A stretch of DNA of 64,000 bases from Oscillibacter sp. 1-3 (GTDB lineage Bacteria > Bacillota > Clostridia > Oscillospirales > Oscillospiraceae): NCBI RefSeq assembly GCF_000403435.2, contig NZ_KE159710.1, positions 310,001 through 374,000 on the forward strand, read 5' to 3'. Both the position numbers and the translations under genes were made by a program. Positions 25,145-33,234 of this stretch are shown one piece after another. Below the pieces are notes generated by a model. The model made no database searches. It saw only the letters and a list, made by a program, of their open reading frames with translations, and was not told the origin of the DNA. Position 1 is the stretch's first letter. Each line of letters starts with the position of its first letter.

Positions 25145-26485
25145 TCAGCCGCGCATGACCCAGCTGACAATCATCACCATCGCGGTCATAACCCAGCCCA
25201 CAGGGATGGAAAGCTTCAAAAAGTCCTTGGTCTCACACTTCGTATAGCCTACCGCCCAGGAGTTCCAGGACTGCGTCAGGTCCGTCGCGCAGTTCATGAT
25301 GATGGTTGTACCGGTCAGGAAGGGGAACATCAGCGTCGTCGGCATACCGATGGTGTTCAGAATGCCCACGGTCACAACGCCCGCGCCCATCAGCGTCAGC
25401 GGGCCGCGGTTCATGCCCAGAGGCGCCAGAACCGCCAGCGCAGCGGCAATCACCAAGGTGTTCTTCGGCACCACCGGGGCCAGAAGGACCTTGAAATATG
25501 GAGCGCACAGGGAGGCGGCGTTGCAAAACATCGGAACCGTCAGGAAGAAACCCATGATTGCGGCGGAGTCTACAACACCGTCGGCAAAGGCCTTGCTGAT
25601 GCTGCGGGACAGCTCACCGCCGGATTTTCCTTTGCCGCACAGCAGCAGCGCCAGAATGGAGGTCACGATCATAGCAAGGATCACATTGACCTTGAAGATG
25701 ATGACCAGAAGGATGGGAACCACCGGGCAGAGCAGCGCAATGCCGGGCACATGGCCGCTCTCCGGCACGCTCTTCGGCGCCGCCCAGGCGGCTGTTTTTC
25801 CGCCGCGGATCGTCAGTACGCTGGAATAAACCAAAATGACTCCCATCATGATGCCGCAGGCGACGGCGGCCCAGGGCAGGTTGTCCTGATAGGTGTACTC
25901 TGTGCCGCCCTCAGCATTGGCAAAGTAGGCCACGTACTGGGCAAAGATGACGGGATTCAGCAAAAAACCGGCCGCGACAGAGGCCACATAGGACCAGACA
26001 GCCACATTTTTCTTGATCCCCAGGGTCAGCAGAATGGGAAGCACAATAACGCCGATGGAAATAACGGCGCCGGGTCCCGTCATTGTGGTGAAGCAGGCGG
26101 CGGAAACGATGCAGAGCAGGATGTTTGTCACAACCGGCTTGTCGCCGCCCAGCTCCACGGTCTTGCGGATCAGCGTGGAAACAATGCCCGTATCCAGCAG
26201 GACGCGGCCGAAGAACGCGCCGAACATGACATTGACCAGAACAACACCCCAGCCCACAGGGCCCGTGGTGTAGACATTGGTCAAAATGTCATTGATGCTC
26301 ATCCCAATGACGTTTGCGTTTTCCTCCGCGAATCCCGCTCCGCAGGCATATTTTCCGACAATCGCCAGAATGGTCCACAATGTGGCCATCATCAACATGG
26401 TGATCATCAGATTGCTGCCTCTCAGGATATAAATGATACACGCGATAAAAGAAAGAATGAGAATAATCGCAATTACATACTCCAT
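25145..26485 (-). CDS. Organic-anion permease (GntP/ion-transporter superfamily-like)
   Basis: 446 aa, about 12 hydrophobic helices, no signal peptide. Notable segments are GVVLVNVMFGAFFGRVLLDTG, TTMTGPGAVISIGVIVLPIL near one-third, and LTLMGAGVVTVGIL, with the two-half organisation of gluconate- and citrate-type carriers. It probably imports the organic or sugar acid used by the locus. Family assignment is by pattern and moderately secure; the cargo is unknown. ATG 26485 has GGAGAGGAG upstream. Confidence 0.75.
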   Translation of the reverse strand: MEYVIAIILILSFIACIIYILRGSNLMITMLMMATLWTILAIVGKYACGAGFAEENANVIGMSINDILTNVYTTGPVGWGVVLVNVMFGAFFGRVLLDTGIVSTLIRKTVELGGDKPVVTNILLCIVSAACFTTMTGPGAVISIGVIVLPILLTLGIKKNVAVWSYVASVAAGFLLNPVIFAQYVAYFANAEGGTEYTYQDNLPWAAVACGIMMGVILVYSSVLTIRGGKTAAWAAPKSVPESGHVPGIALLCPVVPILLVIIFKVNVILAMIVTSILALLLCGKGKSGGELSRSISKAFADGVVDSAAIMGFFLTVPMFCNAASLCAPYFKVLLAPVVPKNTLVIAAALAVLAPLGMNRGPLTLMGAGVVTVGILNTIGMPTTLMFPFLTGTTIIMNCATDLTQSWNSWAVGYTKCETKDFLKLSIPVGWVMTAMVMIVSWVMRG

Positions 26486-26602
26486 ATGGATGCTCCTCTC
26501 CAAATCGTGCTTCATATATAACATGATTCTTGTTATGTAAAGATTCTCTCCGGCGCCGGGGAATCCCCACCCATTTCCCGCAAACGCTTCAGAATCATTA
26601 CA

Positions 26603-27079
26603 TCAGGTAGTCTTCGCCTCCCGCGGGCAGAAGCACGGCGCTTGCAGCACCGGATCGTACTTGACCCCAAATTCCACCTCGTCCATAATGCCGATAAAAA
26701 TATTGACCGTATTAAGCGCCTTGTTCCCCTCGCCCATCAGGTGGCCGCCGCTGACGCGTCCTTCTGAATCCGCAAAAGCGGCATGGACGTGGATGCTCCT
26801 CTCCCCGTTCTCCAGAATATTGATCTCTCCATGGGCGCTGATCAGCTCCGCCGGGTAACGGACGTAGAGCGGGTCGCCGTAGGAAATGCCCGCCGGATTG
26901 CTGTCATCGGGACGCGGGTCGTAGAAGACAGCCTCCTGAACGCTGCCCACCATGCTCATAATGCATGCGGCACGGATATTATGCTCCTCACAGGCGGCAC
27001 GGATACTCCCCATGATGTCCTCGCCGCGGCACAGGCGGAGGACCAGCACACGGCTGATCCGGGCGATGGCCTTATCCAC
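26603..27079 (-). CDS. PPC/DUF296 domain protein
   Basis: 158 aa, one PPC (DUF296) domain. It shows LRLCRGEDIMGSIRAACEEHNI, SMVGSVQEAVF, HVHAAFADSEGRVSGGHLMGE and VEFGVKYDP. In plants this fold trimerises AT-hook DNA-binding proteins; in bacteria it occurs alone, with no settled function. The GGHL histidine pair is kept. GTG 27079 overlaps the E1-beta stop by 8 nt, so the gene is translationally coupled to the dehydrogenase, an unusual pairing. It could be a small regulator or an accessory enzyme. Confidence 0.8.
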   Translation of the reverse strand: MDKAIARISRVLVLRLCRGEDIMGSIRAACEEHNIRAACIMSMVGSVQEAVFYDPRPDDSNPAGISYGDPLYVRYPAELISAHGEINILENGERSIHVHAAFADSEGRVSGGHLMGEGNKALNTVNIFIGIMDEVEFGVKYDPVLQAPCFCPREAKTT

Positions 27080-28064
27080 AGGCGCTTCCCTCCTCCCTCA
27101 TCATTTTTCGGACCGCCGCCGCAATATCCGCTGTATTGGGGAAAAAAGCATCCTCCAGCGTATGGGCAAAGGGCGGAACGATATTTTTAGCGCCGATCCG
27201 CACCACCGGCGCTTTCAGCGCCCCAAACAGATTCTCCGAGATCTGCGCGGAAATTTCGCCTCCATAGCCGCCGCGGTTGACGCACTCCTGCGCCACAACC
27301 GCCCTGCCGGTCTTGGACACTGAGGCGGCGATTGTATCGAAGTCCAGCGGCACCAGGCTGCGGATGTCCACCACCTCAGCGCTGATTCCCTCTTTTTCCA
27401 GGATCTCGGCAGCCTCCAGCGCATTCAGCACCTGGCGGGACCAGCCGATCAGCGTCACGTCCGTTCCCTCGCGGCGAACGGCCGCTTTGCCAAACGGCAC
27501 CGTATAGTCCCCGTCCGGGACCTCTCCCCGGATGTTGTAGCAAAGCTTATGCTCCAGCATCACCACAGGGTCGTCATCCCGAATGGCCGCCGTCAGCATT
27601 CCCTTGGCGTCGCAGGGAGTGATCGGCGCCACAATTTTCAGTCCCGGGATATGGGTGAGCAGGGACTCCAGATTCTGGGAATGCTGCCCCGCATTGCGGC
27701 GGCCGCTTCCCATGGGAAGCCGCAGCACCATGGGTACGCTGACCTGGCCGCCGGTCATGTAGCACATCTTCGCGGCCTGGTTGATGATCTGGTCCATGCA
27801 GACGCCGATAAAATCAATATACATGAGTTCCGCCACAGGCCGCATCCCCCGCATAGCGGCACCCACGGACATTCCGACAAACCCCGCCTCGCTGATGGGC
27901 GTTGCAATAACGCGTTTATCGCCGAACTCCTTTTCCAAATCCGTCGATACGCCGTAAAGCCCATCAAAACCGCACTCCTCTCCAATGGTGAACACCTTCG
28001 GGTCCCGGAGCATCTCACCGCGAAGCGCTTCATGGAGCGCCTCGCTGATCGTCATGACACTCAT
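27072..28064 (-). CDS. 2-oxoacid/acetoin dehydrogenase E1 component, beta subunit
   Basis: 330 aa. Typical E1-beta: N-terminal EALHEALRGEMLRDPKVFTIGEE, TPISEAGFVGMSVGAAMRGMRPVAE, GQHSQNLESLLTHIPGLKIVAP, and the C-terminal transketolase domain VVDIRSLVPLDFDTIAASV. Its ATG overlaps the alpha stop (ATGA), so the subunits are made together. With alpha it should bind ThDP and decarboxylate a 2-oxoacid or cleave acetoin. No lipoyl E2 or E3 gene is in the window. Confidence 0.93.
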   Translation of the reverse strand: MSVMTISEALHEALRGEMLRDPKVFTIGEECGFDGLYGVSTDLEKEFGDKRVIATPISEAGFVGMSVGAAMRGMRPVAELMYIDFIGVCMDQIINQAAKMCYMTGGQVSVPMVLRLPMGSGRRNAGQHSQNLESLLTHIPGLKIVAPITPCDAKGMLTAAIRDDDPVVMLEHKLCYNIRGEVPDGDYTVPFGKAAVRREGTDVTLIGWSRQVLNALEAAEILEKEGISAEVVDIRSLVPLDFDTIAASVSKTGRAVVAQECVNRGGYGGEISAQISENLFGALKAPVVRIGAKNIVPPFAHTLEDAFFPNTADIAAAVRKMMREEGSACG

Positions 28065-29038
28065 CTGACAACACTCCTCTCATTGTCGTTCTTATAGACA
28101 TTCTCACATACCGTCTCCGGCGCGGGATACTTGGAGGCCGCAGCAAATTCGCAGGCCTCTTCAATTTCCGCATCGGCTTCCGCCTCCAGTTCTTCTAGCG
28201 TCTTCTCCGCAACGCCGCCGGCAAGAAGCTTCTCCCGGAGCCGCTTGATGGGCGATTTCTCCTCCCACGCGTCCCGCAGTTCCTGAGACCGGATCTCCTT
28301 GTCGGACGAGTTGTGGGCCCGCATCCGGAAGGTATAGAGCTCTACAATCGACGGCCCCCCGCCGGACCGCGCCCGCTCGACCGCCGTGCGGACCGCCTCA
28401 TAGACCGCCTCCGCATCATTGCCGTCCACACGGACGCCAGGAATGCCATAGCCCGCGGCTCTCTCAGCAACACCAGGGGTGTTCAGCACCGCCTCCGCAG
28501 GCGTATTGACTGCCCACTGGTTATTTTCGCAGATGTAGACCACCGGCAGTTTCCAGATGGCAGCCATATTCACGGACTCGTGAAATGTGCCCTCATTGGA
28601 AGCGCCCTCGCCAAAGAAGCAGGCTGTCACCTCATCCGTCCCATTAATCCAGGAGGCCAGCGCCGACCCTGTGGCAATGGGAATTCCCCCGCCCACAATT
28701 CCATTGGCGCCCAAAATCCCCCTGCTGACATCCGCAACATGCAGGGAGCCGCCGCGCCCGCGGCAGTATCCTGTCTCCCGGCCAAAGAGCTCTGCCATCA
28801 TTCTGCCGGTGTCCATTCCCTTGGCGATGCAGTGGCCATGCCCACGGTGGGTCGTCGTCAAAAAATCCTTTTTGTCCAGCGCACAGCAGGCGCCTACCAC
28901 CGCGCCCTCCTGACCGATACAGGTGTGAAAATTGCCGTAGAGCATACCTTTCGGAAAGCAGTCGTCTACGATCTTGCACTCAAATTTACGAATACGCACC
29001 ATATCCCGGTACATATCCAGCAGGACACCCGTTTCCAT
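28061..29038 (-). CDS. 2-oxoacid/acetoin dehydrogenase E1 component, alpha subunit
   Basis: 325 aa. The ThDP-binding motif reads GEGASNEG through ICENN, the diphosphate-Mg2+ site of E1-alpha; THRGHGHCIAKG and GRGGSLHVAD match the acetoin/pyruvate dehydrogenase type. The start is ATG 29038 (TTG 29041 also possible), with AGGAG upstream. It follows the aldolase-like gene by 23 nt. Unusually, it sits in a sugar-acid locus with no E2/E3, so it may use a distant E2, or act as a stand-alone ThDP lyase or decarboxylase. Confidence 0.92.
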   Translation of the reverse strand: METGVLLDMYRDMVRIRKFECKIVDDCFPKGMLYGNFHTCIGQEGAVVGACCALDKKDFLTTTHRGHGHCIAKGMDTGRMMAELFGRETGYCRGRGGSLHVADVSRGILGANGIVGGGIPIATGSALASWINGTDEVTACFFGEGASNEGTFHESVNMAAIWKLPVVYICENNQWAVNTPAEAVLNTPGVAERAAGYGIPGVRVDGNDAEAVYEAVRTAVERARSGGGPSIVELYTFRMRAHNSSDKEIRSQELRDAWEEKSPIKRLREKLLAGGVAEKTLEELEAEADAEIEEACEFAAASKYPAPETVCENVYKNDNERSVVR

Positions 29039-29061
29039 CAAATCGTCACTCCTTTTTTCAT

Positions 29062-30012
29062 TCAGGTTCTATATACATGATGTCTGGCGACCAGGCGGAG
29101 CCCTCCGCCAAGGGCAGGCACCTGTACATCCGCAACAACGGGCGCCATGTTTTCCCCGTTGACCAGAACCCTGCCGTCCAAGCCAAGCTCTCTGAAAAAC
29201 GCCAGCGCACGCTCCAGCGAATTTGCATAAAGTCCAGCCACAGGATTTCCGCTCAGATTTTGGACTTCTTCCGGAATCTCCGGCACATGGCCGCGTGCCT
29301 GGGAATAGAGACTCAGAGCCTCCGCAAGCCTCCTGCCTGCGGCGTCCAGCCTACTGCGGTCAACGTACATGAGCTCCAGCCCGAGCGACCCGGCCACGGT
29401 CTGCCGCGTGAACTTTGCGATCTTGTTCCAATCATGCGCCGCCACCAGCTCACGAGGCATCATGCACACGGTCCCAACCGCCATCACATATGGATTCGGC
29501 GCAAATTCCAGCAGGTCGTCATAGCTGATGCCGCCTGTCACCACATAGCGGACATCGCTGTAAATCTCACTAATCTGCCGGATGGCCTCCACTCCTCCCA
29601 GCTGCTTTACCGGAAAGTACTTGAAATACCGCAGTCCGCTTTGATAGCCGCAGCTGACCTCCGTGATCGTCGCGCAGCCGGGGATAACCGCCACACCATA
29701 ACCGCAGCACCAATCGACAATCTCCTGGCTGTAATAGGGCGAGACAATATAGTCCGCGCCCGCGGCAGCCGCCTCCTTTGCAGCTTCCAAAGTCCGTACC
29801 GTCCCCGCCCCGACGACCATGCCAGGAATCGCCTCTTTCACCGCGCCGACAGCCCTCAGCGCATCAGGCGTTCTTTGCAGAAGCTCAATGACGCGAATTC
29901 CGTTCTCATGGAGGGTCCTGGATAGAGAGACGGTCTCCGCCACGTCGTACACAAAGGTCGTCGGCATAATTCCGCTCTCGATAATTCTCCTGTATACTTC
30001 CGAACCGTTCAT
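29062..30012 (-). CDS. KDPG aldolase-like protein with divergent C-terminal domain
   Basis: 316 aa, same layout as 19783-20754. The aldolase half keeps Glu43, Arg47 (RVIELLQRT), GAGTV, Lys131 (YFKYFPV) and TGGIS, so the Schiff-base chemistry is plausible. Residues about 214-316 correspond to the VOC extension but have lost most of its His motifs (LYANSLERALAFFRELGL is still VOC-like). The start has no clear Shine-Dalgarno, suggesting a weakly initiated first gene. It heads the long minus-strand operon behind a good promoter at 30073-30101. It may act on a different 2-keto-3-deoxy acid from the other copy. Confidence 0.8.
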   Translation of the reverse strand: MNGSEVYRRIIESGIMPTTFVYDVAETVSLSRTLHENGIRVIELLQRTPDALRAVGAVKEAIPGMVVGAGTVRTLEAAKEAAAAGADYIVSPYYSQEIVDWCCGYGVAVIPGCATITEVSCGYQSGLRYFKYFPVKQLGGVEAIRQISEIYSDVRYVVTGGISYDDLLEFAPNPYVMAVGTVCMMPRELVAAHDWNKIAKFTRQTVAGSLGLELMYVDRSRLDAAGRRLAEALSLYSQARGHVPEIPEEVQNLSGNPVAGLYANSLERALAFFRELGLDGRVLVNGENMAPVVADVQVPALGGGLRLVARHHVYRT

Positions 30013-30072
30013 CCATTATCACTGTCCAATCGTTTAGTATTACTGAATTATATCCCGCTTTTCTACATTTTT

Positions 30073-30101
30073 ATTGTAAATTTGCATACTAAAAAAGTCA
30101 A
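30073..30101 (-). promoter_or_regulatory. Sigma-70 promoter of the sugar-acid operon
   Basis: Minus strand TTGACT (30096-30101), 17-bp spacer, TACAAT (30073-30078), about 60 nt upstream of the start at 30012. Confidence 0.8.
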
Positions 30102-30139
30102 GAGACTTTGCATTTTTCGTCGCTTTATACTACTTTCAA

Positions 30140-30219
30140 CTCAAAAAAACGTTTGATTTCACCACGGTTTTCCGCCATTTTGAACTCACGTTTTTTATTT
30201 CTGAACGCACGTTTTTTAA
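30140..30219. promoter_or_regulatory. Direct repeats, probable operator array
   Basis: TGAACTCACGTTTTTTAT (30181-30198) and TGAACGCACGTTTTTTAA (30202-30219) are direct repeats with a 21-bp period, about two helical turns. CAAAAAAACGTTTG at about 30142-30156 is an inverted partial copy. The array lies upstream of the minus-strand promoter and between divergent genes, in the 30013-30374 gap, which holds no gene. Confidence 0.55.
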
Positions 30220-30374
30220 TGCGGAAAATGCGTACAGTGCCGTCTTGAGAACGCATCGAAAGATCCCCGCATTCAAAACGCGTGTACCGGAAGACCATTT
30301 GACTTTTCTTCCCCGATGTGCAATATTACCCTTACAGCATCCGCACATGCCACGCGCTGAAAACGGAGGTACTC

Positions 30375-31298
30375 ATGAAAAATATACTGGTTATTGGCAG
30401 CATCAATATTGACTTGGCAATACAGGTCGACCATATGCCTAAAACGGGAGAAACCCTAAAAGGCTGGGGTCTGACCGCTAACGCCGGCGGAAAGGGCGCC
30501 AATCAAGCCGCGGCTATGGCAAAGCTCGGCGCCCCTGTGCGTATGCTGGGCGCCGTGGGACGTGACAGTTACGGCGCGCAGCTGCGAGCGGCTCTGGACG
30601 CCTGCGGCGTCGACTGCGCCTCAGTGTCCGCAATTCAAGACCTTCCAACAGGGCTTGCTCTGATCACCGTGTGCCGCGGAGACAACTGCATTATCATCGA
30701 ATCCGGCGCAAACGCCGCGGTTCTTCCAGAGATGATCCATCAAAATGCCTCTCTTTTGGATTGGGCGGACCTTGTGGTCTTACAGCTGGAAATTCCGCTG
30801 GAAACCGTGGTATACGCCGCAAAGGCGGCAAAGGAGGCGCAGGCCTCCGTAATCTTAAATCCTGCCCCCGCATACCGCACGCTGCCGGAGGAACTATTCT
30901 GCAATGTGGATCTCCTGATTCCAAATGAACACGAGGCATCTCTGCTGCTGGATGGCAGACCGGTTTCAGAAAAAAATGCCCAGGAGGCGGCGCGGGAATT
31001 ACATGAAAAATTCCACAGCAGCATAATTATCACGCTCGGCAGCAAGGGCTGCGTCTATTGCGACGGCAGAACCTCCCTGTATCAGCCCGCGGCTGCAGTT
31101 ACCGCTGTTGACACGACAGCGGCCGGCGACAGCTTCATCGGCGGATTGTGCTGTGCCATCGCGGCTGATACTCCCATAAAAGACGCCATCCGGTATGCCA
31201 CGGCGGTTTCCTCCGTAACCGTTACGCGGCGCGGCGCCATTCCCTCCCTCCCAATCAAGGCCGAGGCTGACGCCGCCTACGGAATGCTTTCTCAGTAA
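30375..31298 (+). CDS. rbsK: Ribokinase (PfkB family)
   Basis: 307 aa. It starts MKNILVIGSINIDLAIQVDH, has the PfkB signature 1 NAGGKGANQAAAMAKLG and signature 2 DTTAAGDSFIGG with the catalytic Asp. Ribokinases phosphorylate ribose or 2-deoxyribose at C5; related enzymes take other sugars. It is divergent from the sugar-acid operon and shares its regulatory region, so it may phosphorylate a pathway sugar rather than ribose. ATG follows CGGAGG. No ribose transporter is nearby. Confidence 0.85.
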   Translation: MKNILVIGSINIDLAIQVDHMPKTGETLKGWGLTANAGGKGANQAAAMAKLGAPVRMLGAVGRDSYGAQLRAALDACGVDCASVSAIQDLPTGLALITVCRGDNCIIIESGANAAVLPEMIHQNASLLDWADLVVLQLEIPLETVVYAAKAAKEAQASVILNPAPAYRTLPEELFCNVDLLIPNEHEASLLLDGRPVSEKNAQEAARELHEKFHSSIIITLGSKGCVYCDGRTSLYQPAAAVTAVDTTAAGDSFIGGLCCAIAADTPIKDAIRYATAVSSVTVTRRGAIPSLPIKAEADAAYGMLSQ

Positions 31299-31346
31299 AA
31301 TCGGCTCGTCCTCAAAAGTTTCGGAAATCTCATAGGAAGTTTTTTC

Positions 31347-31375
31347 TTGACAAAAGTTCCATTCTGTGGTAGTGT
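31347..31375 (+). promoter_or_regulatory. Promoter of the flavodoxin-DUF3793 operon
   Basis: TTGACA (31347-31352), 17-bp spacer, TAGTGT (31370-31375) preceded by TGG as an extended -10. A DtxR-type box begins 10 bp downstream. Confidence 0.6.
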
Positions 31376-31384
31376 AAGTTTCGT

Positions 31385-31402
31385 AGTTAGTTTAAGCTAA
31401 CT
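31385..31402. promoter_or_regulatory. DtxR-type metalloregulator box 1
   Basis: AGTTAGTTTAAGCTAACT, an 18-bp near-palindrome (8 of 9 pairs), same core as box 2 at 31475. It overlaps the presumed transcription start, so a metal-loaded repressor here would block the flavodoxin operon. A DtxR-family gene is in the same cluster. Confidence 0.8.
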
Positions 31403-31474
31403 CCTGGCGGTAAGGTCATCACCCGTTCTCTTCTTTCCCAGGGTTCCCTTTCCTCTGGATTTCTTAACCGCGTG

Positions 31475-31492
31475 AGTTAGTTAAAACTAACT
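31475..31492. promoter_or_regulatory. DtxR-type metalloregulator box 2
   Basis: AGTTAGTTAAAACTAACT, again 8 of 9 pairs, 90 bp downstream of box 1 and 35 bp before the flavodoxin start. Two sites of one sequence around a start site fit cooperative repression. Confidence 0.8.
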
Positions 31493-31527
31493 ACAACCAA
31501 AAATATCCCGTAAAAGGAGTGCCTGAT

Positions 31528-31959
31528 ATGAACAAAATCGCAATCGTATTTTGGAGCGGAACCGGCAATACGGAGGCAATGGCCAACTATATCGCCGAAG
31601 GTATCCGGACCGCCGGCGGAGAGGCGGAATTATTTGGCCCCAGTGAATTTTCCGCCGGGCAGCTGGCGTCGTTCAGCGCAGCCGCCTTTGGCTGTCCTGC
31701 CATGGGCAGCGAGGTGCTGGAGGAAATGGAATTTGAACCCATGTTTGCTTCGCTGGAGGGCGCCCTCAGCGGCAAGCGGATCGCCCTCTTCGGCTCCTAC
31801 GGCTGGGGCGACGGCCAGTGGATGCGGGACTGGTGCGCCCGGTGTGACAACGCCGGCGCCAGCCTTCTGGACGAGAATGGGCTGATCGTCAACGAAGCAC
31901 CGGACGGGGACGGCGAAGCCGCCTGCAGGGAGCTGGGAAAAAGGCTGGCCCAGTGGTGA
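31528..31959 (+). CDS. Flavodoxin
   Basis: 143 aa. The FMN phosphate loop reads WSGTGNTEAMA near residue 10, and the 90s loop region is FGSYGWGDGQWMRDW, both typical of short-chain clostridial flavodoxins. It carries electrons in place of ferredoxin when iron is scarce. ATG 31528 has AAGGAG 8 nt upstream. Two DtxR-type boxes in the leader support induction on metal (probably iron) limitation. It overlaps the DUF3793 gene. Confidence 0.92.
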   Translation: MNKIAIVFWSGTGNTEAMANYIAEGIRTAGGEAELFGPSEFSAGQLASFSAAAFGCPAMGSEVLEEMEFEPMFASLEGALSGKRIALFGSYGWGDGQWMRDWCARCDNAGASLLDENGLIVNEAPDGDGEAACRELGKRLAQW

Positions 31960-32534
31960 GTGCGGTTCCAGGGCCGGCCCGAACCTTTGAAAGCGTGTTG
32001 ATCCGGCAATGCGCCCCAACGCTTGCGGGCCTGAAACCGGGAAGTATCTTCTGCGTTAAATTTCTCGATTCCGAGTCCGTTCAACAAAAGGTCCGGCAGT
32101 GGGACAAAAAGCTGAGCCCCCGGGGACTGTCGGCACAGGTTCTTTTGAAACGCCCTGATTCCATGCTTATTTACATTTATCGAAAAAAGCACCTGGAACA
32201 AATTCTGTTCCAGCGTGATTACCAGCAGTTTTTGAGGGAATCCGGCTATTCAAACGCAAATCTGGACGGCCTGTTGGCGCAGCTCATCCTCCGGCTTCGG
32301 ACCCGTCCGGAGTTTCCCCACGAGATTGGCGTATTTCTGGGCTATCCGCTGGAGGATGTCATCGGATTCATCGAAAACCACGGGCAGAATTTTACCTGCT
32401 GCGGTTTTTGGAAGTCCTACAGCGACCCGGCGGAAATCCAGGCTTGTTTTGACCGATACCGCAGGTGCATCCATATCTACACCATCCTGTTTGAACAGGG
32501 AATCCCGATTGAACGGCTTGCAGTATCAGCATAG
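31956..32534 (+). CDS. DUF3793 family protein
   Basis: 192 aa. It matches the DUF3793 pattern: CAPTLAGLKPGSIF near the start, a middle RPDSMLIYIYRKKHLEQIL, then HEIGVFLGYPLEDVIGFIEN and CCGFWKSYSD. The family occurs next to flavodoxin and iron-transport genes in Clostridia; its function is not known, but the Cys pairs suggest a redox or metal role. GTG 31956 (or 31953) overlaps the flavodoxin stop, so it is translated from the same message. Confidence 0.85.
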   Translation: MSAVPGPARTFESVLIRQCAPTLAGLKPGSIFCVKFLDSESVQQKVRQWDKKLSPRGLSAQVLLKRPDSMLIYIYRKKHLEQILFQRDYQQFLRESGYSNANLDGLLAQLILRLRTRPEFPHEIGVFLGYPLEDVIGFIENHGQNFTCCGFWKSYSDPAEIQACFDRYRRCIHIYTILFEQGIPIERLAVSA

Positions 32535-32614
32535 GGCAAGATCCCTGCCAGGCCTCCGCACGGTGTTATAGCCTACGGGGGCCGTTTCCCATTACAGACA
32601 AGGAGGTGGTTATC

Positions 32615-32980
32615 ATGGAATTACGGGCGTCCGGAGAGGACTACCTGGAGGCGGTTTTGGTTCTGGACCAGAGCATGGAGCAGGTCCGCGCCATTGATGT
32701 AGCCCAATATCTGGGCTTTGCCAAGACCAGCGTCAGCCACGGACTGCGGCTGCTGCGGGAGGGCGGATTTCTGGATCGGGACGCAGCGGGATATTTGCAT
32801 CTGACGGAGATCGGGCGGGAGACGGCGGAGAAGATCTATGCCCGGCACTGCTTTTTTGCCCAATGGCTGACCGGCGCGGGCATTGACCCCGAGACCGCCG
32901 AGCGGGATGCCTGCCGCATGGAGCACGCCATCAGTGAGGAAAGCTTCCGCATACTGATGAAGGCGCTGGAAAAACGCTGA
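32615..32980 (+). CDS. DtxR/MntR family metalloregulator (short form)
   Basis: 121 aa. An N-terminal winged helix (SGEDYLEAVLVLDQ...AIDVAQYLGFAKTSVSHGLRLLREGGFL) is followed by the metal-binding dimerisation domain (LTEIGRETAEKIYARHCFFAQWL, ERDACRMEHAISEE), in which Glu, His and Cys ligands are visible. The C-terminal SH3 domain is absent, as in MntR/TroR-type members. It is the likely reader of the two boxes at 31385 and 31475. ATG has AAGGAGG upstream. Confidence 0.92.
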   Translation: MELRASGEDYLEAVLVLDQSMEQVRAIDVAQYLGFAKTSVSHGLRLLREGGFLDRDAAGYLHLTEIGRETAEKIYARHCFFAQWLTGAGIDPETAERDACRMEHAISEESFRILMKALEKR

Positions 32981-33021
32981 ACAAAGTTTCCCTAAAAATG
33001 CGCAAATTATAACAGTTCGTC

Positions 33022-33051
33022 TTGACTCCCCAAAGATTTGCGGGATATAAT
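33022..33051 (+). promoter_or_regulatory. Promoter of the small-protein/P-type ATPase operon
   Basis: TTGACT (33022-33027), 18-bp spacer, TATAAT (33046-33051). A 9-bp inverted repeat, TTTGCGGGA (33037-33045) and TCCCGCAAA (33083-33091), overlaps the -10 and brackets the start site; it differs from the DtxR box, so another regulator is likely. Confidence 0.75.
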
Positions 33052-33128
33052 CCATTCAATTCCAACATACCAATCTGCGTATTCCCGCAAAAAAGCGTCG
33101 ATATTCCCGTCAGATGGAGGTGATTCCA

Positions 33129-33209
33129 ATGAAGCAGCACCGGTTCTGGGCCTGGGGCGCCGTCTTTTGTATGGTCATGGTGATGATCACGGGATACAAG
33201 CACAAATAA
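33129..33209 (+). CDS. 26-aa small membrane protein
   Basis: Short open frame MKQHRFWAWGAVFCMVMVMI ending TGYKHK, with a strong GGAGG 8 nt before the ATG. A basic N-terminus, one hydrophobic segment and a basic C-terminus suggest a single-span membrane peptide. It precedes the DUF6110-like and P-type ATPase genes in one operon, so it may be an accessory subunit of the pump. I know of similar micro-proteins beside such ATPases in Clostridia; function is unproven. Confidence 0.75.
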   Translation: MKQHRFWAWGAVFCMVMVMITGYKHK

Positions 33210-33234
33210 CGGTCTTTGTTTAGGAGGAATGATT

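Noticed and set aside
31399..31474. Riboswitch between the two DtxR boxes
   Set aside because: Pyrimidine-rich, no stable conserved fold recognised; the boxes alone explain control.
31519..31527. GTG codon three codons ahead as the flavodoxin start
   Set aside because: It abuts the AAGGAG site; ATG at 31528 has proper spacing.
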